In this document: one piece after another, positions 5,960 through 8,135 of the stretch
Numbering within the stretch: position 1 is the first letter of the stretch
Layout: each line of letters begins with the position of its first letter
NCBI GenBank assembly: GCA_947177435.1
Contig: CAMWUM010000081.1
Location: forward strand, 1-8,135
Direction of reading: 5' to 3'
Length of the DNA: 8,135 nucleotides
Source: an uncultured Muribaculaceae bacterium
GTDB lineage: Bacteria > Bacteroidota > Bacteroidia > Bacteroidales > Muribaculaceae
Program-made: the position numbers and the translations under genes
The notes under the pieces: generated by a model
What the model was told of the DNA's origin: nothing
The model's input: the letters and a program-made list of their open reading frames with translations, nothing else
Database searches by the model: none

Positions 5960-7927
5960 TTATTTGGGGTTAGAGGCGAAATAATCCTTGGTGAGACGTT
6001 TGATGGTTGCGGTGGTGCGCAGCACTTCGGCCACGTTGGTGGCGTGGCTGATGGCGCCGCGGCCCATGAACGGCGGGTTGCCGTCGTAGAGCTGCGAGAG
6101 CGAACCGATGCAGCCTTGGGTCATGTCGTCCTCAAAGCCGATGAGCATGCGGTCGATGTAGCTGACGCCGCTCACGCCGAACACGCGCAGGTAGGCCTCG
6201 GCGTAGAAGCCCATGAGCCAGGGGCGCACGGGGCCTTGGTGCAGAGCCAGTTCGCGCTCCTCGGGCGAGCCGAGGTAGAACGGGCGGTAGCCGTAGCTCT
6301 TGGGCGAGAGGGTGCGCAGGCCCTTGGGGGTGAGCAGCTCGCGGGTGACGAAGTCGAGCACGCCCTTGCGCTGGCGGCGGTCCAGGGGCGAATAGTCAAG
6401 GCCGATGGCCACGGCCATGTTGGGGCGCACCTGCAGGTCGGAGTAGTTGCCGTTGACGTAGTCGTAGAGGTAGCCCGAGTCGTTGAGGAAGGTGTCGACG
6501 AACGGCTTGGCCATCTTGTCGGCGGCGGCCGTCCAGCGCGCGGCGCGCTCGGCCATCTCGGGAGCGCCTTCGGCCAGGGCTGCGGCGAAGCGCAGAGCGT
6601 TGTACCACAAGGCGTTGAACTCTACCAGATATCCCGTGCGCGGGATTACGGGGCGGCCGTTGATCGTGGAGTTCATCCACGATACGGGGCTGGTGGCGCC
6701 GAGCGTAGACACCAGGCCGTTCTCGTCGAGGCGGAGGTTGGGATGGCCGTTGTCGAGGATGTAGTCCACGATGTCGGCCGTCAGGCCCATGTACAGCTTG
6801 CGGGCGGCCTCGTCGCCCTGGCTCTTGGCGTACTGCTGCAGGGCCCATACGCACCACAGGGGTATGTCGGGCAGGTCGATGCCGCCGATGCGGGGCGAAA
6901 GCTCGCCCGTGGCCATAAACTTGCGCAGGGCCTCGGCTGCGGTGGCCATGATCAGTTCGAAGTCCTCGCGGTGGTTGATGGCGAGCGTCAGGCCGGGGAG
7001 GGCCATCATCGTGTTGCGCGCCAGCACCACGCCCCAGGGATAGCCCGAGATGATGAAGTGGCCGTCCTTGTCGGTGAGGTAGAACTGCTTGGCGGCATTC
7101 TTCAGGCAGTTGAAGAAGCTCGAGCGGGGCGTGCGGTTTACGATTTCCTTCTCGTAGATCTTAGCCAGCGAGCGCGGCGACACGGGCTCGACGCCGGCCG
7201 AGAAGATGATGGACTCGCCCTTCTTGATGGGGATTTGGAAATAGCCGGGCACCCAGAGGTCCTCGGTGTAGGGCACGCCGCGCTCCAAGTCCTTGACGTA
7301 CTCGATGTTGTTATACCAGTTGGGTTCGGTGACCCATTCGGGCTTGCGCGAGAACTGCATGTAGAGCGTCGGGTAGCCGGGGTAGAGGCATGTGCCGATG
7401 CCGTTGTCGACAGGAACGATCTCGCGGTTGATGGCGTCGTTGGCCATGCACAGCGAGTTGCTCTCGCGGAATGCCAGGAACGGCCTGAACTGCAGCGTGG
7501 TGGCCGAGTGGGCGTCGACCAGCGTGTAGCGGATGAGCAGGCGGTTTTCCTGTGAGATGAAGATCTTCTCCTTGGTGAGCACCACGCCGCCCACGCGGTA
7601 GGTCATGCGCGGCACGTTCTCGCAGTCAAACTCGCGGATGTACTTGTGGCCGTTGGGGTTGTAGACCCCGCCCTGGTAGCGGTGGATGCCCAGGTTGAAC
7701 GGCGCGCCGTGCTGGATCACAGTCTCATCAAGCGACGACAGCAGCACATGCGGCTTGTTGCCCATCTCGGGGATGGGAATCACCAGCAGGCCGTGCTGCT
7801 TGCGGGTGTTGCACCCCACGAGCGTGGTGCAGTGGTAGGCGCCGGCGAAATTGGTGCGCAGCATCTCCTTTGGCAGCGACTGTTCGAGGTTGATGAGTAG
7901 GTTCTTATCAAACTTAAGATAACTCAT
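5960..7927 (-). CDS. Glycogen debranching enzyme homologue (GH133-type), probable pseudoenzyme
   Basis: A 655-residue cytoplasmic protein with the two-part layout of archaeal/bacterial amylo-alpha-1,6-glucosidases. The N-terminal GDE domain (about 15-250) carries N40-T-R-K-Q-H-G-L-L and L63-S-S-L-D-E-T-V. The C-terminal (alpha/alpha)6 barrel (about 270-645) carries GYPW (295-298), P429-R-T-G-Y-L-V-E-F-N-A-L-W-Y-N-A-L and HQG (563-565). Active members remove alpha-1,6-linked glucose branches from glycogen. Here the catalytic Asp of the usual TWMD motif is Asn (S416-W-M-N419), the catalytic Glu of the usual (S/P)E-x-(F/Y)DG motif is Gln (S611-Q612-L-Y-D-G), GRDT is A303-R-N305-T, the W of the HQG-x-x-W motif is Arg568, and QAW is H628-A-T630. 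The frame is complete and the N-terminal domain intact, so this is not simple decay. It is first in the operon, with the promoter about 70 bases upstream. Role as a glucan-binding partner of the synthase is inference. Confidence 0.9.
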   Translation of the reverse strand: MSYLKFDKNLLINLEQSLPKEMLRTNFAGAYHCTTLVGCNTRKQHGLLVIPIPEMGNKPHVLLSSLDETVIQHGAPFNLGIHRYQGGVYNPNGHKYIREFDCENVPRMTYRVGGVVLTKEKIFISQENRLLIRYTLVDAHSATTLQFRPFLAFRESNSLCMANDAINREIVPVDNGIGTCLYPGYPTLYMQFSRKPEWVTEPNWYNNIEYVKDLERGVPYTEDLWVPGYFQIPIKKGESIIFSAGVEPVSPRSLAKIYEKEIVNRTPRSSFFNCLKNAAKQFYLTDKDGHFIISGYPWGVVLARNTMMALPGLTLAINHREDFELIMATAAEALRKFMATGELSPRIGGIDLPDIPLWCVWALQQYAKSQGDEAARKLYMGLTADIVDYILDNGHPNLRLDENGLVSTLGATSPVSWMNSTINGRPVIPRTGYLVEFNALWYNALRFAAALAEGAPEMAERAARWTAAADKMAKPFVDTFLNDSGYLYDYVNGNYSDLQVRPNMAVAIGLDYSPLDRRQRKGVLDFVTRELLTPKGLRTLSPKSYGYRPFYLGSPEERELALHQGPVRPWLMGFYAEAYLRVFGVSGVSYIDRMLIGFEDDMTQGCIGSLSQLYDGNPPFMGRGAISHATNVAEVLRTTATIKRLTKDYFASNPK

Positions 7928-7938
7928 TACGTTATGTT

Positions 7939-7967
7939 GGTTTTGGTTATTATTTGAGGGTTTTGGT
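7939..7967 (-). repeat. Direct repeat ACCAAAACC in the leader of the glycogen operon
   Basis: Read on the minus strand, ACCAAAACC occurs at 7967-7959 and again at 7947-7939, exactly 20 bases apart, inside the predicted 5' leader and ending 11 bases before the debranching gene's ATG. A 20-base period equals about two DNA turns, so a tandem regulator site is possible. A simple A/C-rich leader is the plainer explanation. Confidence 0.35.
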
Positions 7968-7998
7968 ATTCAGATTTAAGTGCAATCGTAACAATGGC

Positions 7999-8030
7999 CA
8001 AAAATACGAATTATTTCCCATTCAGACAAA
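7999..8030 (-). promoter_or_regulatory. Promoter of the glycogen operon
   Basis: On the minus strand TTTG (8030-8027) is followed after 20 bases by TATTTTTG (8006-7999), matching both boxes and the spacing of the Bacteroidetes housekeeping promoter TTTG-N19-21-TAnnTTTG. Transcription would start near 7993, giving a leader of about 65 bases before the ATG at 7927. No comparable promoter is visible in the 3- and 50-base gaps further down, so all three minus-strand genes probably depend on this one. Confidence 0.65.
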
Positions 8031-8135
8031 TATTTTTGCGAATTTTCTTAAAAAATGCATTTTTGAGTGAATTTTCCCGCCTTGGGTCCCATGCTGAAAT
8101 AACTTATTTTATGAAGGCTTCGTATGTCTCAGGGG

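Noticed and set aside
5918..7555. 545-residue open frame on the + strand opposite the debranching enzyme gene
   Set aside because: It mirrors the codon structure of the GC-rich minus-strand gene, is rich in Val/Ala/Gly/His/Glu in the pattern typical of antisense frames, has no recognisable domain, and overlaps almost entirely a gene with clear family motifs.
8104..8135. Either the end of a minus-strand gene (reading P-E-T-Y-E-A-F-I-K-stop, stop at 8104-8106) or the start of a + gene at ATG 8111 (M-K-A-S-Y-V-S-G)
   Set aside because: Both readings are open to the edge but only about ten codons are visible, so neither can be supported. The first looks slightly more protein-like.

Overview
The window looks like chromosomal DNA from a GC-rich member of the Bacteroidales. 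Evidence: TTTG-N19/20-TAnnTTTG promoter motifs, absence of clear Shine-Dalgarno sequences, an Omp28-type surface lipoprotein, an outer-membrane barrel ending in an aromatic residue, and a debranching enzyme / GT4 synthase / GH57 cluster of the kind Bacteroides and relatives carry. GC-rich codons with AT-rich intergenic ends would fit a Muribaculaceae-like or Barnesiella-like lineage, but genus is a guess.

Layout: two operons converge. On the + strand (promoter near 96-127) lie a periplasmic TlpA-type thioredoxin (167-661), a large DUF6029-like outer-membrane barrel (681-2321) and an Omp28-type lipoprotein with a CVNC thioredoxin motif (2328-3131). Gaps are 19 and 6 bases. A likely second promoter (58-88, minus) fires leftwards out of the window. 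The operons meet at 3132-3239, which holds a short AATTGRN heptad repeat, a 9-bp palindrome and a perfect 16-bp hairpin that probably terminates both transcripts. On the minus strand (promoter near 7999-8030) come a GH133-type glycogen debranching enzyme homologue (7927-5960), a GT4 glycogen-synthase-like glycosyltransferase (5956-4697, 3-base gap) and a GH57 alpha-amylase-like protein (4646-3240, 50-base gap).

How they work together: the + operon is an envelope redox/surface module, with two thioredoxin-fold proteins flanking a barrel that carries a C-terminal CX4C pair. The minus operon looks like cytoplasmic alpha-glucan (glycogen) metabolism, but its two hydrolase-family members appear catalytically dead. 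In the debranching enzyme homologue both expected catalytic carboxylates are amides (Asp to Asn419, Glu to Gln612), and three other near-invariant active-site residues are changed (Asn305, Arg568, Thr630). In the GH57 protein the expected acid/base Asp is Asn242, while the nucleophile Glu146 remains. The synthase between them keeps its catalytic residues. The most interesting reading is one active glucan synthase co-expressed with two glucan-binding pseudoenzymes. The residues were checked codon by codon here; the family alignments are from memory.
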